The notes: generated by a model not told the origin, from the letters alone. Shown: positions 1 to 12,099, counted from the first letter of the stretch. The stretch: 64,000 nt of DNA from Diphasiastrum complanatum (GCA_029204225.1 MU831551.1:64001-128000), one strand, 5' to 3'. Numbers and translations: made by a program.

Positions 1-1408
1 TCTTCATGTCTACATGAGTTATGACTTTTGATGGCTACTCAATTCTTATCTTATGTCTAAATGTTTCCTTCGTGATTCGCTTACCTCCCCAAAGTTGGTC
101 CATAATCCTTCCTTGTAGGGTTCACTATCTACAAATTTAAAAAATACAATTCACTTCTTATGTGTATAATATAGTATTGCAAATCACAAGCACATCATAA
201 CACCAAATTATGTGTCGTATGCCACACAAAAAGGGTGGAGATCCTCTCCATTTTTGTACTTTTCACACAAAAAAATGTTAGGCAAAGCCATTAAATGTAT
301 TTTATGTGCTATTCCTCCTATCTGTCTAGAAACCAACTTTATGGGTTTGCTCGGGTCCACAACCCATCAACTAACATTCAGTTGACTTCAAACATAATCC
401 AACTAACTGGATTCCAAAATCCAATAGCGTTTCGGAATGCATGACCCTTACGTTCTGGAACGTAGCTTTCCATAACCCGGATCCGTTCCAAAAAGCAACG
501 TTTCAAAACACGATTGGAATGCAACGTTCCAAAAGGGGGTGCAATTTACTTCAATACTCAAAGCTGAAACTTGAGGTCATGCCAATAGTGTGCATACAAT
601 CTTTGTGATGCTGGTGCAAGAAGTCTTTGTAATAACATTTGAATTGTGAGTTGATATTCCCATTACATTGCTCATCAAATAGTGCCTCATTCTCATAATT
701 ATGTAAGTCCATACACTTATCTGGATCTAATTCTAAGTGAAATTGTGAATTTTTCTGCCTATGAGTATAAGAGCTATGTCATCTTCGTCCACACTTTCTT
801 CCTCTAGCCATTCTTCATCAAAGCATGGCATTCTCATCGACAATTGCCTTTCTACATTCATACTTTCATTTGCAATTTCATCTTCAATGGTTTCAGCATC
901 AAATGGAACTTGGATTTCTGGCTCGATCAAGGGTTCTGGCTCGATTTCCAGTTCCTTGTGCAAGTCGTTTGACATATCTGATGCAATATCTGTCTTAAAT
1001 ATACGTCGTGATCTTGTATTGAGTTGGATGACATATTACCACTGAGGGAATAATTGATCCAGACGAAATATGATCTACAATAGACAAATAAAATCAATGC
1101 ACAGTGTAATCACAATTTGTGTTCAGCGTAATCGAACAAAAAAACACATATAAAAGAGTGCAATTTGCAAGGTAGTTATAAATGTTCATAGTGTCATGGC
1201 AACAAGAACATGTCATATGAGCTCATAAGTATTACTTTTGTTGAGTCGGTTGCAGAGAATCCGGACACATCCTTTCTAATCGTAGCATTGTTTCTGGACA
1301 CGATAGTTAACGTTGAACCGTCTCATATCAAAGATGAAGTATTTTCCATTACTTCCATAGTCAACCTCCTAAATATGTTGAAGTGTGCTAACATAGTCCA
1401 GGTCACCT
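1..1408. repeat. Left inverted arm of the CACTA-like element
   Basis: This is the reverse complement of 3998-4513 plus 7404-8031, with high similarity: long runs are identical and the differences are mainly point changes. The inner boundary is at the AGGTGACC sequence (1401-1408 against 3998-4005). Read on the minus strand, the arm carries the same acidic reading frame as the end of the transposase region. It is therefore an inverted copy of the 3' end of the element placed at its 5' end. Confidence 0.8.
733..975 (-). pseudogene. Inverted copy of an acidic C-terminal reading frame of the CACTA-like element
   Basis: An 80-codon open stretch rich in Glu and Asp (it starts MSNDLHKELEIEPEP). A shorter copy lies at 4434-4513 on the plus strand, just after the transposase region, where it is cut off by the copia insertion after the residues VPFDA. 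Because it sits in the inverted arm, this copy keeps about 45 codons that the plus-strand copy has lost. It could be the acidic tail of the transposase or a separate small element protein. No known domain is recognised. Confidence 0.35.
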
Positions 1409-1889
1409 GGGGCGCCTTCTTTTGTGCCCTTTGTTTGGGCAACATGGTACCAGTCAAGCTAGAGGCGTAATTGTCATATACATATCTGGATCAACGACAT
1501 CCGCTGCCACTACCACTACCACTTCCTCTCATGGTCGCATGCAAAAAGTACTTGCAAATGCTGAACATACAAATCATTTATGAAATAAATTCTATCATAT
1601 GTTGGACAATTATTATATAGCCAAAGATTTGAAAATCGAAAAATTCACAATATGAAGAATTTGTGAAAAACGTATACATGGCAATACAATTAATTCTATA
1701 CAATTACAAACACAATCAATGCTAAACAAGAATAAAGTCTTTTATAAGGCATCATAAAGTTTTAACTATGTCGCATTTGCACAAAATCTAGTTGGACTAA
1801 GAAAGAAACTAGATCAATCACGTATGAAGAGCATTTTTAGGGGATAATAGCTCAAAAAGTGAAGGTTATAAATCATATGACACTACTTT

Positions 1890-3340
1890 AGAATGACAAA
1901 GTTGTTAGTAGTAGAGATTAATTATAATATTCCTCCATGTCTAAGTATAAAAATGGGACATCTGTTTCTAGCTCTATTGGTTCCAGAAAAACACAAGATT
2001 AAGAACATGGATGTTTACCTCGAACCATTGATTGAACAATTGTCCAAGCTTTGGAATGGTGTCAATGCATATGACATCTCAAGGCCTTTGCAAGAAAGAG
2101 ATTTCACTCTTCGTGGAATTCTAATGTGGACAATGCATGATTATCCTGGTTAGAGTGAATGTTCAGGTATGATTAATCTTTGTTTGGATTGTTAATAATA
2201 ATCTTTTATTCTCATGATCTATGACATCTCATAAATATATTCTAACTTTCTAATGCAATCACAAATGCAGGTTTTACAACATCTAGATATAAAGCATGCT
2301 ATATATGTGGGCCAAATTTGGAAAGTCGTCATAGTACAAATTCGTTGAGGAAAGTTGTGTACATAAATCATAGAAATTACCACCAATCTCTCATCCTTTT
2401 CGGATGCAAGAGCCTGGGGAAGACTGGAAGATGGCCCTTTAATCACACCTCCACCAATCCGAACGAGAGTAAAAGATTGGTACAACGACTGGATAAAAGA
2501 ACTTGATGTAAATGATTCATGGGATAATTCAATTACAAGCATAAAAAGATTGCTGATATTCCAACGATTATCCTATAGGAAAAATCTCTTAATCAATCCT
2601 ATGCATATATACAAAAAGGTGGGTGAATGTACATGGAACATATAATTGGTGAAAATGACACTGTTGTAGCACGTCAAGACTTGGAGGTGGCTAAGGTGAA
2701 GAGACCTTATTGGATTCAAAACGATGAAAGTGGGATGACAGGCATTCCTAGTGTGTCATGGATTCTAACAAAGGGAGAACTCTCACAAGTGAAAAATGTC
2801 ATAAGACAAATAAGAACTCCAACTGGCTATCCACATTTCCTGTGCAACTCTTTCACCAAAGATGATAAATTTACTGGATTAAAATCTCATGATTGGCTAA
2901 AGATGTTGCAATTTACTCTTCCAATTGCTATTCGAGGTTGCTTAGGAGACAATCTATGAAGTACTTTGTACAAATCCGCATCAATTGTCAGGTGTTTACA
3001 AAACTCATTTGTGACTAGGGACATTAAAAAAGACATGACAATACAAAAAGAATGTGCTCCGTTATTTGTACATTATTTTGAATTTTTGTGCATGCTAGAT
3101 AGAGATTTTTCAACTTCTTTCATGGATATACAAGTTCATCTACTTGTGCATTTGGTTGATGAAATTTCCATTGTTAGGCCAATGCACACTAGATGGATGT
3201 TCTGTGTTGAGCGTTTAATGAAAGTTATAAAAGACTTTGAAAGGCAGAAAGCAAGGCAGAAGGTAGCATTGCAGAGAATGTTGGCTTGTTCAAGAATCAT
3301 TGTTTTACAGCACAAAATATCTCTTGCAAATACACCATAA
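1890..3340 (+). pseudogene. TNP2-type CACTA transposase, decayed
   Basis: Four consecutive plus-strand stretches match the TNP2 family in order. 1893-2153 has the NxPP...IKM and MDVYLEPLIEQL...LW motifs and ends in an ML/WT..DYPG-like block. 2270-2390 has a CxxCG-like segment followed by the YINHR block. 2627-2959 has GLKSHDWLKMLQFTLPIAIRG, the family's conserved LKSHDxH...LP region. 2966-3340 has the HLLVHLVDE...RPMHTRWMF.ERLMKVIK segment (DUF4218-like). Stops and frameshifts separate the pieces, and plant introns may account for some gaps (an AG acceptor precedes the 2270 block). Known TNP2 proteins mobilise CACTA elements by cutting at the terminal and subterminal repeats. This copy cannot be functional. 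Confidence 0.8.
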
Positions 3341-3429
3341 CATGCCAAGGTTATGGCGTGATGAAGATGATGATCGAGTTTAAGGTGAATTACCTCAAGG
3401 AAAAGGAGTCGTAAGAAAATGTTTGCGTC

Positions 3430-4513
3430 GTTACATGAAAAACTTGGCACATTCATTTTATAAAATTGTGGAAGAATGGACAAGTGGATTTCAAAGTACG
3501 AAAAAGCCAAAAAAGAGAGAAGTGTGGCCTTGAGACGAACAAAACAAAAATACTCTTACAGGAGAAGGAACGGGACGGTGACTCACCATTTGCATGAGAA
3601 TGATGAGCCATTAGAACAATTACCTTCTCGATGCACATGTGAATGGATTTGTGATACTCTTGAAAAAGCAACAGAAAATGGTGAACGTGTGACGAAACAT
3701 GAGTGGGAATTCGCTCACAATTGTTTATGGCAGGTAAGTAATGTTTTAATTTGAAAATGGTGATATAAATTTGTTTATTCTAGTTCTAAATCCTAAACCC
3801 TAAAATATTCAAGATATGTTTCGTTGAATGATAAAGATATGTTGGGCCAATAGAAAACAAATAATGCCATGTGGGCATACGGATATCATTTTTGTGTTGA
3901 GGGAATTGACACCAAAAGATGCACATTTGATTGCAGCATAATGGAAAACTTTCAACAGGAGATTCGATCTAGTGCAAATGACACAAACATCATTTGAGGT
4001 GACCTAGACTACGTTGGCACGCTTCAACATATTTAGGAGGTCGCCTATGGAAGTAATGGAAAATACTTCATCTTTGATGTGAAATGGTTCAAAGTTAATT
4101 ATCGTGTCCAGAAACAATGCTACGATTAGAAAGGATGTGTCCGGATTCTCTGCAACCGACTCGACAAAAGTAATACCTATGAACTCATATGACATGTTCT
4201 TGTTGCCACGACACTGTGAACATGTATAACTACCTTGCAAATTGCACTCTAATTTATGTGATTTTTTTGTTCGATCACTTTGAACACAAATTGTGATCAC
4301 ATTGTGCATTGATTTTATTTGTCTATTGTAAATCATATTTCATTTGGATCGACTATCCCCTCAGTGGTAATATGTCATCCAACTCAATACAAGATCACGA
4401 CGTATATTTAAGACAGAGATATTGCATCAGATATGTCAAATGACTTGCACGAGGAACTGGAAATCGAGCCAGAACCCTTGATCAAGCCAGAAATCCAAGT
4501 TCCATTTGATGCT
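3430..4513 (+). pseudogene. 3' portion of the CACTA transposase region, with possible DUF4216-like trace
   Basis: 3476-3754 is a 92-codon basic frame (MDKWISKYEKAKKERSV...) of unknown identity, ending at a possible GT donor (caggtaag). From 3998 the plus frame reads DYVGTL...FIFDVKWFKVN with several stops. This weakly resembles the DUF4216 domain that follows DUF4218 in TNP2 proteins. The acidic tail MSNDLHEELEIEPEP starts at 4434. The frame ends at 4513, where copia sequence begins. The DUF4216 reading is tentative. Confidence 0.4.
3998..4513. repeat. Right inverted arm, inner block
   Basis: Reverse-complement match to 893-1408. It ends with the hexamer GATGCT (4508-4513), which recurs at 7404-7409 where the arm resumes after the copia sequence. 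Confidence 0.8.
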
Positions 4514-4519
4514 GCCTTC

Positions 4520-6330
4520 GTGGTTGGATTGTAGAGCCTGTACACATGTATTCCATTCGAGTAGTCGACCATGATTGTTTGTCAGATTTGTCATCGAGCT
4601 TGCTTTTGTTTTCCTTTGGAATGTACTTGTATGTTGCACATCCAAACACTCGTACATATGACAGATCAAGCTTTCTGCCTGTCCACATTTCATATGGCGT
4701 TTTGTTATCCAGTGTTGTCATTGTAGATCTATTTTACAGGTGTACAGCTGTAGCTATTGCCTCGGCCCAGAATTGACCTGACAATTGAGCCTGTGCCATC
4801 ATGCATCTGGCTCCTTTGACTAGCGTTCTATTTTTTCTTTTTGCCACACCATTGTATTTAGGTGTGTATACAGGAGTGGACTGGTGTTCAATCCCCTGTT
4901 CTTCACAAAATTTTGAGAATTCTGTGCTTTTGTATTCACCTCTGTTGTCAGATCTAGGGATCTGTATCATTTTTGAGGTGTGTCACTCTGCAAAATCAAA
5001 TACTTCAAATTTCTTCTTTAAGTAGTAGATCATGGTCATTCGGATGTAATCATCGATGAACATCAGAAAGTATCGCGAACCTGAGAGCAGATCTGTTTTC
5101 ATCGGTCCACAAACATCAGAGTGGACGAGCTCAAGAACTTCCTTGGCTCTTCTTCCCTCATGTGTGAATGGATTTCGATGTTGCTTGCCTTTTTGACAAG
5201 CTTCACAAAACTCAGTTTTGGGTGTTGAAATTATGAGACCTGTGACAATGTCTTTTCTACTCATGTCGTACAAGCTCCGCATGTTCAGATGATACGTTCT
5301 TCTGTGCCAGAGCTGATTTTCATTTTTTGATGCATTTAATATGCAATCAGAGCTACTAATTATTTTGGACTGGTAGAGGTTTCCCTCTCTGCATCTGACC
5401 ATCAGCAACTTGTTTGTCATCTTCTCAATCATACGACAAGTGTTGTTGTCGAACAAAACTCGAATGCCTAGATTTGCCATCTTGGAGACAAACAACAGAT
5501 CTTTTCTGAGTGAGGACACATAGAGTGCACCTGGTAACTTTGCTTGGCCTGACAGTGTTCACAGTTGTAGAGTGCTGATGCCTTTGACATCATGTCTGCT
5601 CCCATCACCTAGAATCACTGCTCTGTCATTTTTGAGTTTGCGAAAGTTGATCAAGATATTCTTGTTGCAGGTTATGTGAGATGTTGCTCCCGAATCAATG
5701 ACTACATCGTAGTCTTGTTCGGAGTAGCTTGTTGAAGTTTTATCAAGTATTGTGAAGGCTTCATCACCTCTTTCTACATCCTTAGATGACTCTACAATGT
5801 TTGCCTTTTTAGCCTTGTTTTTTCTTTTTGGATTGACTCTTCAATCGTATGGAGAATGCTCTTTCTTCTTGCAATGCATGAAAGGTATTGCTAGATTAAA
5901 CCAGCATTTGTTGGCCATATGGCCTGGTTTGTGGCAGTGATCACAGGAAGAAGAGAGCCTTTTCTTGATCATTGCTTCTCTCTCCTTCATCTCTCATCAG
6001 TCTCTCATCAGCGACAAGAGTGACTGCTTTGTCAAATGTCATATCAAGTAAACTCAGTATGAGCATTCTCAGCGGCTGATAGGATGGCGGTAGAGATTTC
6101 ATGAAGTACATCAGCTGCTGTGGTCCTGGGACTTGGTGCTCCTGTCCTAATGCAACGAGTTGAGCGAAGATCATTCTGATCTGATCCAAATGGTTTCCAT
6201 CCCACCATATGGATTGCAACTGATTGTGAAGGTGCATGACTGAAGCTGCAGTCCTCACTTCATACTTTTGTTTTAATATTTCCCACGCTGCATGGCTGCT
6301 TTCGCAGTCTTCAATTTGCATGGGTAGATC
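4520..6330 (-). pseudogene. Copia gag-protease-integrase, truncated and with stops
   Basis: Gag of the UBN2 type covers 6321-5941 (AAWEILKQKYE, then LPPSYQPL), followed by a CHKPGHMANKC zinc knuckle near 5900. The protease has the motif DSGATSHIT near 5690. Next come the LWHRR...H and CEACQKGK zinc-binding block (near 5300-5200), the integrase start LVHSDVCGPM with FIDDY (about 5130-5050), SDNRGEY (about 4950) and YTPKYNGVAKRKNRT. The usual PQQNG is altered to PKYNG. The last piece, TPYEMWTGRKLDLSYVRVFG, ends near 4570 and is followed by a frameshift. Several in-frame stops separate the pieces. The order gag-PR-IN before RT places it in Ty1/copia. Confidence 0.8.
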
Positions 6331-6592
6331 TTCATTTATGGGTGAAAGATAATCACCATTGCATGCTCATCTTTTCTGATCCATTCATCTCTCCTTGGGT
6401 CTCCCTCTGGAGGCTGCACCTCTAAGAGTGCGGCCGCTGACCAGATGCCTTCGCCCTTCAGAAGCGTTTTGATTTTGAGTTCCATATTCTGTAATTTGCA
6501 CCATCAAGACTTATTTCCACTATGGGTTGGATTGTTGTAGCCATATTGTGTTGTCTGGAAGAATCACGGATGGGATATCAGTTATGACAACT

Positions 6593-6609
6593 TGTGGGCT
6601 CTGATACCA
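6593..6609 (-). other. Primer-binding site, initiator tRNA-Met type
   Basis: On the minus strand the sequence TGGTATCAGAGCCCACA directly follows ...GCGACA. This is the standard plant copia PBS, complementary to the 3' end of initiator tRNA-Met. It fixes the LTR end at 6610 and the element's direction. Confidence 0.85.
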
Positions 6610-7395
6610 TGTCGCGGAAGCGCGAGACTATTCCGTTTTTGTCTTCATCTTCTTAACGCGAATGATTTTGTGTCTTTGAATTTTCCTTTTGCACAAAAGC
6701 CTTTACAGGATCCCAGACACTCGACTACACATCATAGACCATATTTTACTCTAGCAATCAAGACAGACAACACAAGACAAGGAGATACATGAAAATAGAG
6801 CGACTGTATTATCACTATAATTTTTAGATCGAGATCGTCAGTGTCTCGCTTGTTGGCAAATTGACACTTTGCTCTTTCGCTGTGTTCTGCTCGTTGGCAG
6901 ACTTTCATGCACAACTCTAGTATTTTTACTTTCCTGCTCTACTTGCTGTGTCTCTGTCTGTCACTTACAGATCTTTGTCTTCTGAAATTCTTTTCTCATC
7001 TTTTTTTTTTTTTTTGGATCCAGAAAGGATAGTTTATACCTCACAGTGTGGAGTTTACAAGATGGCTAAGCGTAGAATCACAAGACTAGTTAACGCTAAT
7101 CAACTAGTTAGTTAGTCTCTGTTGTTACCATTCCTTTCAGTTGGGCGTGAAGCCCCTTGAGTTGCCAGCTGGTAGCACGAAAGATTCCTCTTTGTTTGTT
7201 TCGTAATCTCCTATTTGCTTTCGTTCTTTTCGTTTCTTTCGTAGTTTTTCGTTTTGCGTCCCTGGAGGTGTGTTTACGATTCACAAATGATTCACAAATC
7301 GTTTGTGCTTTGAGTCAAGGGACGTTGATTGTCGTGAATTGTTCTTGTTCAACCTTTGTATCTGGTTTGTGTTGCCACAAAGCTGCAGGAGTTCA
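6610..7395 (-). repeat. 5' LTR of the copia element (outer boundary uncertain)
   Basis: On the plus strand it begins TGTCGCGGAAGC at 6610, next to the PBS. A plausible outer end is ...GGAGTTCA near 7395, giving a TG...CA LTR of about 785 bp. A poly-T run (about 7001-7015) and T-rich sequence lie inside. No second LTR is present for comparison, so the outer boundary is only an estimate, and about 8 bp separate it from the GATGCT hexamer. Confidence 0.5.
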
Positions 7396-7403
7396 TAATT
7401 TTT

Positions 7404-8031
7404 GATGCTTCTTGCACCAGCATCACAAAGATTGTATGCACACTATTGGCATGACCTCAAGTTTCAGCTTTGAGTATTCAAGTAAATTGCACCCCCTTTT
7501 AGAACGTTGCATTCCAATCGTGTTTTGAAATGTTGCTTTTTGGAACGGATCCGGGTTATGGAAAGCTACATTCCAGAACGTAAGGGTCATGCATTCCGAA
7601 ACGCTATTGGATTTTGGAATCCAGTTAGTTGGATTATGTTTGAAGTCAACTGAATGTTAGTTGATGGGTTGTGGACCCGAGCAAACCCATAAAGTTGGTT
7701 TCTAGACAGATAGGAGGAATAGCACATAAAATACATTTCATGGCTTTGCCTAACATTTTTTTGTTTGAAAAGTACAAAAATGGAGAGGATCTCCACCCTT
7801 TTTGTGTGGCATACAACACATAATTTGGTGTTATGATGTGCTTGTGATTTGCAATACTATATTATACACATAAGAAGTGAATTGTATTTTTTAAATTTGT
7901 AGATAGTGAACCCTACAAGGAAGGATTATGGACCAACTTTGTGGAGGTAGGCGAATCATGAAGGAAACATTTAGACATAAGATAAGAATTGAGTAGCCAT
8001 CAAAAGTCATAACTCATGTAGACATGAAGAC
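7404..8031. repeat. Right inverted arm, outer block
   Basis: Reverse-complement match to 1-635. It begins GATGCTTCTTGCACC and ends gacatgaaga, the mirror of the first ten bases of the window. Similarity over the whole block is high, and small indels are rare. Confidence 0.85.
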
Positions 8032-10927
8032 TATCAAAAAGCTAGAATAGTTGACTCCTCAACCTAGAGCTAGAAAATGCGTTTCATTTCAAAGAGAAGG
8101 GACATGTTGGAAACTTTGACTATAGCATACAACTTTGAGGTTAATAACAAGGCTGAATCAAGGGTCACAAGCTTGTTGATGTGCTGCTTCTTTAGGAGGA
8201 GAAGGCACACATTGCCATCTACTTGTAATTAGAAGTTCTAGCCATTTCCCAATTCACAATATGCATATATTGGGCATACTACTTATGGACATACAATTGA
8301 GCACTACAAAAATTGTAAAAGGAGAATCAAAAGAAACACACCTTGAGAGGCTCAAACATATAGCACAATCGGAGGCAACGGGTGCTAGCATGGAGGAAAA
8401 ATAGTTGATATAGGTTTTTTAACAATCTACCATATGTGTATAATATTTTATCAACCACGAAACGTATTCAAGCGAGATTGCACAAGTAGGTCTTTTAGTT
8501 CGGTTTGGCCTACAAGATGAAGACTAGCTTTACAAGGCAAGAGCTTGACTATGCTTCATTATCTTTTTATTTTATTCAACTTGGATTAGCCTCTGACTTT
8601 GTAGCACTCAAACTAAGTGTAATTGCATTCAATTAATTAATAAACCATGTACAAACCATGCACTTGCTTATATTTCATATCTCTTGTACATTGATCTTAT
8701 CCATAATATATTTTGATGAACTTGGATATGATATTAGGGTTATCTCACTCCTACCCTAGGCCTAACCTACCTCAATGACGCCTTAATTTATGGCTTAGTG
8801 ATTCATTCTATCACCGCTTTATTGTTAAAACAAAACTTTGAACTTCACTCTATTCACTCTTCTTTAATTGTGATGTTGTTTTGGTTAATTATTTCTACTT
8901 AATCCACATAAATTTTGTTTCGGTGCTTCTGACGCCTCTCTTCCAGATCCTTCTTCTTATTCTCTATATTGCAAAAAACTAGTGTTCGATTAGTAACAAA
9001 CCTCTGCAAGTAAGCTATGTACTACAGAAAAGGATAATAATTAGCCTCAACCAAACCTCATTAGCCTCACTCTATCAATCTATTAATTAAAACATATAAC
9101 CAAAATTAAGAAATAAAAACATCTGAGCTCTAAATTTGAAGCCTCAGAATCGCTCTTCAAAAATGCTGCAAAAAGCCTCTGCAAAGGTAGCGCAAAAGTG
9201 AGTTCACGGGAGGAAATACGAACACAGTTTTGGATTCCGACACCCTTAGGGGCCATAGAATCTGACACCGTTATTTAGAAGCCAAAAAGTCAAATCAACC
9301 ACACAGATTGCTGATTTTTCCATCGGATTTTGACATTCAACTAGGATGTCACCTCAGTGAAAATTTACCACATGACACCCATGTCGTATGTCGAAACCCA
9401 ACAAATTTCATAATTGTCAAAATCTCACATCTTATTTCAAATTATATTCCTGCCAGCTACCGTAGGTTGTCGGAGTTCTTCTTTACGGGGGTTCAACATG
9501 CATATCGGATGTTGATATGTCAGATACCAACATTTTATGAAATTTTCCAAAATCCGCCGCAACCACATGTTGGAATGTGCGCTTTTTGTGGTTGTGACGC
9601 ATGGCAGAGCCACTCAAAAGAAAATTGTCAAAATTTCGTCTAAGTATCGGGTTCGTGTGGCAAAACACCCATATGTGTAGTTGTGCAAAACTCATTTCTC
9701 CCTAATTTGTGACGTCGCTCTGTCTGCTAGCTCTAAGCAGCCAGTTTTATAGGTCAATTTGGCCCAAGAATGGCCAAAATAGGTGCCCTCTAGTCAAAGA
9801 TAGGTTCTTCCAAACAATGTCTCGGTAAAATAAACGGAAACATCAATATTGAAGAAGAGTAGCCATTCTAAATGGTAAGTACTTTTAGTGGATTTCCATT
9901 TGGAAACTTTTAATGAAAAAAAGGGCACTTATTTTCTTCATTGCCCTTCAAGCCCCTTTCAAACAATTTCCATCCTACGGGTCCATGGCTCTCCTCGAGT
10001 GCCTCGATCTTGAACATTGATCTTCGTAGGCTTCATCCTATGGTTTTTCAAGCGATCTGCATGCAGAATCAGACTCTTCCAGCCATGGGCCTCTTGCAAC
10101 CACTACTCCATCTTCTCCTCTAGTCATGTGTAAGCCTTCACTGCTCTCCTTCTCTCTCTCTTCCATTGTTAAAGCTCCTAGCTATGGCCTCTAGGGGTTT
10201 GGTCGCCCTACTAATACTGATCCAGCACCCTCCTCCCACCATGGCTATCCACGGCCATTGGGGATGTTTTTGATGGAACTAGGGCTCCCTCCATCAACCT
10301 TTTATAGCACTGAAAAACATTGTCCATGGAGAAGGTCCATGATTTTTTAGTTACAAACCCTAGCCTTGAGCGAAAGACTTTTTGGGCTCCTTCGGCTTTC
10401 CCTGAGATTATTCTTGTAGTGCTACCTGGCTAGCTAAGGTCGCCCTACCTCAGGCTCTCCAAATCAGTTTTTGGCATTCAAATTGGTGAAGCATCAACCC
10501 CAAGCCAAGTTGATTTTCTGGTAAATCTGTCAATACCTCATGAAATTGGAAATTTCCGAAACTTCAACCAATTTTCACCGAACTGCACCCTGTAAATTGC
10601 CTTGGCTATGTAACACTGTTCTTTACAACTCTCTTGCAAATCCAAATGTGTCAACCAGCTGCCTATACAGTTAATAACATCATTGATGATCTCCCCAAAA
10701 ATACTGGACTTGCAAGTTTTTCTAGACTTCTTCCTAGGATTCCCTTAAGATGATCATTCTAAACTTCCCCAAAGCTCCGAACGAACGAACTTTGTTGTCT
10801 TCTGCCATCCGGACTGCCGATATCCCGTATGAAGTCCTCTCTCATGAGATGCTCTGAGTGCTCCTTTTTCTGGTGAAAGATGCTATCCCGTAGCTCCACT
10901 GATCATGCATACCTGCATCACCCTGCC
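8032..10927. other. Intergenic, no gene recognised
   Basis: No coding similarity is seen on either strand. The longest open frames (about 110 codons near 9308-9643) have no recognisable motif and no supporting codon pattern. A cactacaaaa sequence at 8302 resembles a CACTA end but has no partner. The T-rich and pyrimidine-rich stretches around 8880-8960 and 10130-10170 look like decayed LTR or leader sequence, but this could not be proven. Confidence 0.5.
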
Positions 10928-10939
10928 TCTCTGATACCA
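10928..10939 (-). other. Copia primer-binding site (tRNA-iMet type)
   Basis: The minus strand reads TGGTATCAGAGA directly after an LTR end in ...TAACA. It matches the plant copia PBS in at least 11 of 12 positions. The gag expected at lower coordinates is not recognisable. Confidence 0.7.
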
Positions 10940-11323
10940 TGTTAAAATTCCGTTCCGTTAATATCTAGTGTCGTATGTAGATCACATCAATCAATCACCA
11001 TATCCACTCCTCACAAGCTCTCAAAGATGGCACAACAAAAGCTTTAGATTATAGAGAAAAAATTGTACATATACCAAAAGCCCCAATATGCATGGGCTCG
11101 ACAAGTGTCCACACACTAAAAAGACAGCTTTCTCTGACTAATAGGCCCAACATGGGCTAAAAGACTGACAAACTCGGGACATGCCCCTGCGTATAGCGCA
11201 TGCCGTCAAAGATACATTGTATAGGCTAATTTCTCTACGTGTGGCTACTTGATTGACCCAAGTAGCCAGCTATAGGATCAATACCTGACCGATATTAAGA
11301 TAGTGGGTCACTTCTTCATAACA
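10940..11323 (-). repeat. Copia 5' LTR, about 384 bp
   Basis: The plus strand starts TGTTAAAATTCC next to the PBS and ends TTCATAACA, so the LTR has 5-bp TGTTA/TAACA terminal inverted repeats. The length is typical for copia. No second LTR is seen nearby. The remaining element on its gag side is decayed beyond recognition, or this is a truncated element. Confidence 0.6.
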
Positions 11324-11429
11324 AACAAGTATGTAAATATAATTAACTACACACAAATTACAATATCACAATTGAAGCTTAGAAAATATAAATCACGTCA
11401 ACTCTGATTTCTAATAGACATCACTCATT

Positions 11430-12085
11430 ATAGGAGTTTCAAAGGCTCGCGAATGTGGTTAACAATCACTAGACCAGATTTTAGCTATAGTGTTTGCACG
11501 TTAAGTCAATTTATGCAAGATCCCTCCATGCATCATTGGAAAATGGTTGAGAGGATTCTTAGATATCTCTCAAACACTACAGATTTTGGAATTCTTCATG
11601 ACGGGGATGTAATATCTTTACATGCCTTCTCGAACTCAGATTTTGCAAGTTGCAAAGTGGATAGAATATCCACAACTTCTTTTGTATGTTTCGTAGGTGG
11701 ACCAGCAATCTCAGGGCTATCAACAAAACAATCAACTATTTCGCTTTCTTCAATTGAAGCTGATTACAAAGCACTTACAGCAACTACCAAGGAAATATCA
11801 TGGATCAAGAGCTTGTTAATGGAGCTTCATGTGCTCAACTATGATTGTCTCCCTAATCAAATGTGACAATCTCTCTTCTCAAAGCCCTACTAGCTATCCA
11901 TTTTTTCATGCTAGAAGAAAACATATCAAAGTTTCTGACCATTTTGTTCGATAAAAAATCCAAGAAGAGGAGGTCCATTTGGAGCATGTACCAACATCAG
12001 AATGCTTGGCTGATCTTCTTACTAAGCCACTTGCAAAAAAACCATTTGATAAGTTAAGATTACATGATTTGGTATTTATGGCAAC
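11430..12085 (+). pseudogene. Copia RNase H end of pol
   Basis: 11453-11866 encodes the end of RT and RNase H: LTITRPDFSYSV, SQFMQDPSMHHWKMVERILRYL, LHAFSNSDFASC and STISLSSIEADYKAL. The usual SDADWAG is changed to SNSDFASC. After a frameshift, 11890-12085 carries the family's closing block, with HVPTSECLADLLTKPL in the frame starting at 11979. The element lies on the plus strand, unlike the LTR at 10940-11323, so the two belong to different insertions. Confidence 0.85.
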
Positions 12086-12099
12086 AATATTAATGAAGT

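Larger units (their letters stand above)
4514..7403 (-). mobile_element. 5' half of a Ty1/copia retrotransposon inserted in the CACTA right arm
   Basis: In minus-strand order it has an LTR (about 7395-6610), a tRNA-iMet primer-binding site (6609-6593), gag (6330-5880), protease (about 5690) and integrase (about 5500-4520). The element stops inside the integrase C-terminal region, at the YNPTTK block. Reverse transcriptase, RNase H and the 3' LTR are all missing. Both edges carry GATGCT (4508-4513 and 7404-7409). This could be a target-site duplication of a later-deleted insertion, or microhomology at a rearrangement. Confidence 0.75.
1..8031 (+). mobile_element. CACTA (En/Spm-like) element with long inverted arms, interrupted by a copia element
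   Basis: A TNP2-like transposase remnant (about 1.89-4.5 kb, plus strand) lies between two inverted arms. The left arm (1-1408) matches the reverse complement of the right arm in two blocks: 1-635 with 7404-8031, and about 893-1408 with 3998-4513. The right arm is split by 2.9 kb of copia sequence (4514-7403), and about 260 bp of the left arm (636-892) has no counterpart on the right. The left arm continues to the first base of the window, so the outer end is not visible. Ordinary CACTA elements have short terminal inverted repeats of 10-30 bp, so arms of more than 1 kb are unusual. The class is supported by the transposase; the terminal CACTA motif itself was not found. Confidence 0.6.

Noticed and set aside
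3785-3810. ctaaatcctaaaccctaaa as interstitial telomere repeat
   Set aside because: Only about two plant telomere units (CCCTAAA), which occur by chance in AT-rich DNA.
8302-8315. cactacaaaaattg, looks like a CACTA terminus
   Set aside because: It is not at the edge of the inverted arms (8031), no inverted partner or 3-bp target duplication is seen, and the direction would be wrong for a right-hand end.
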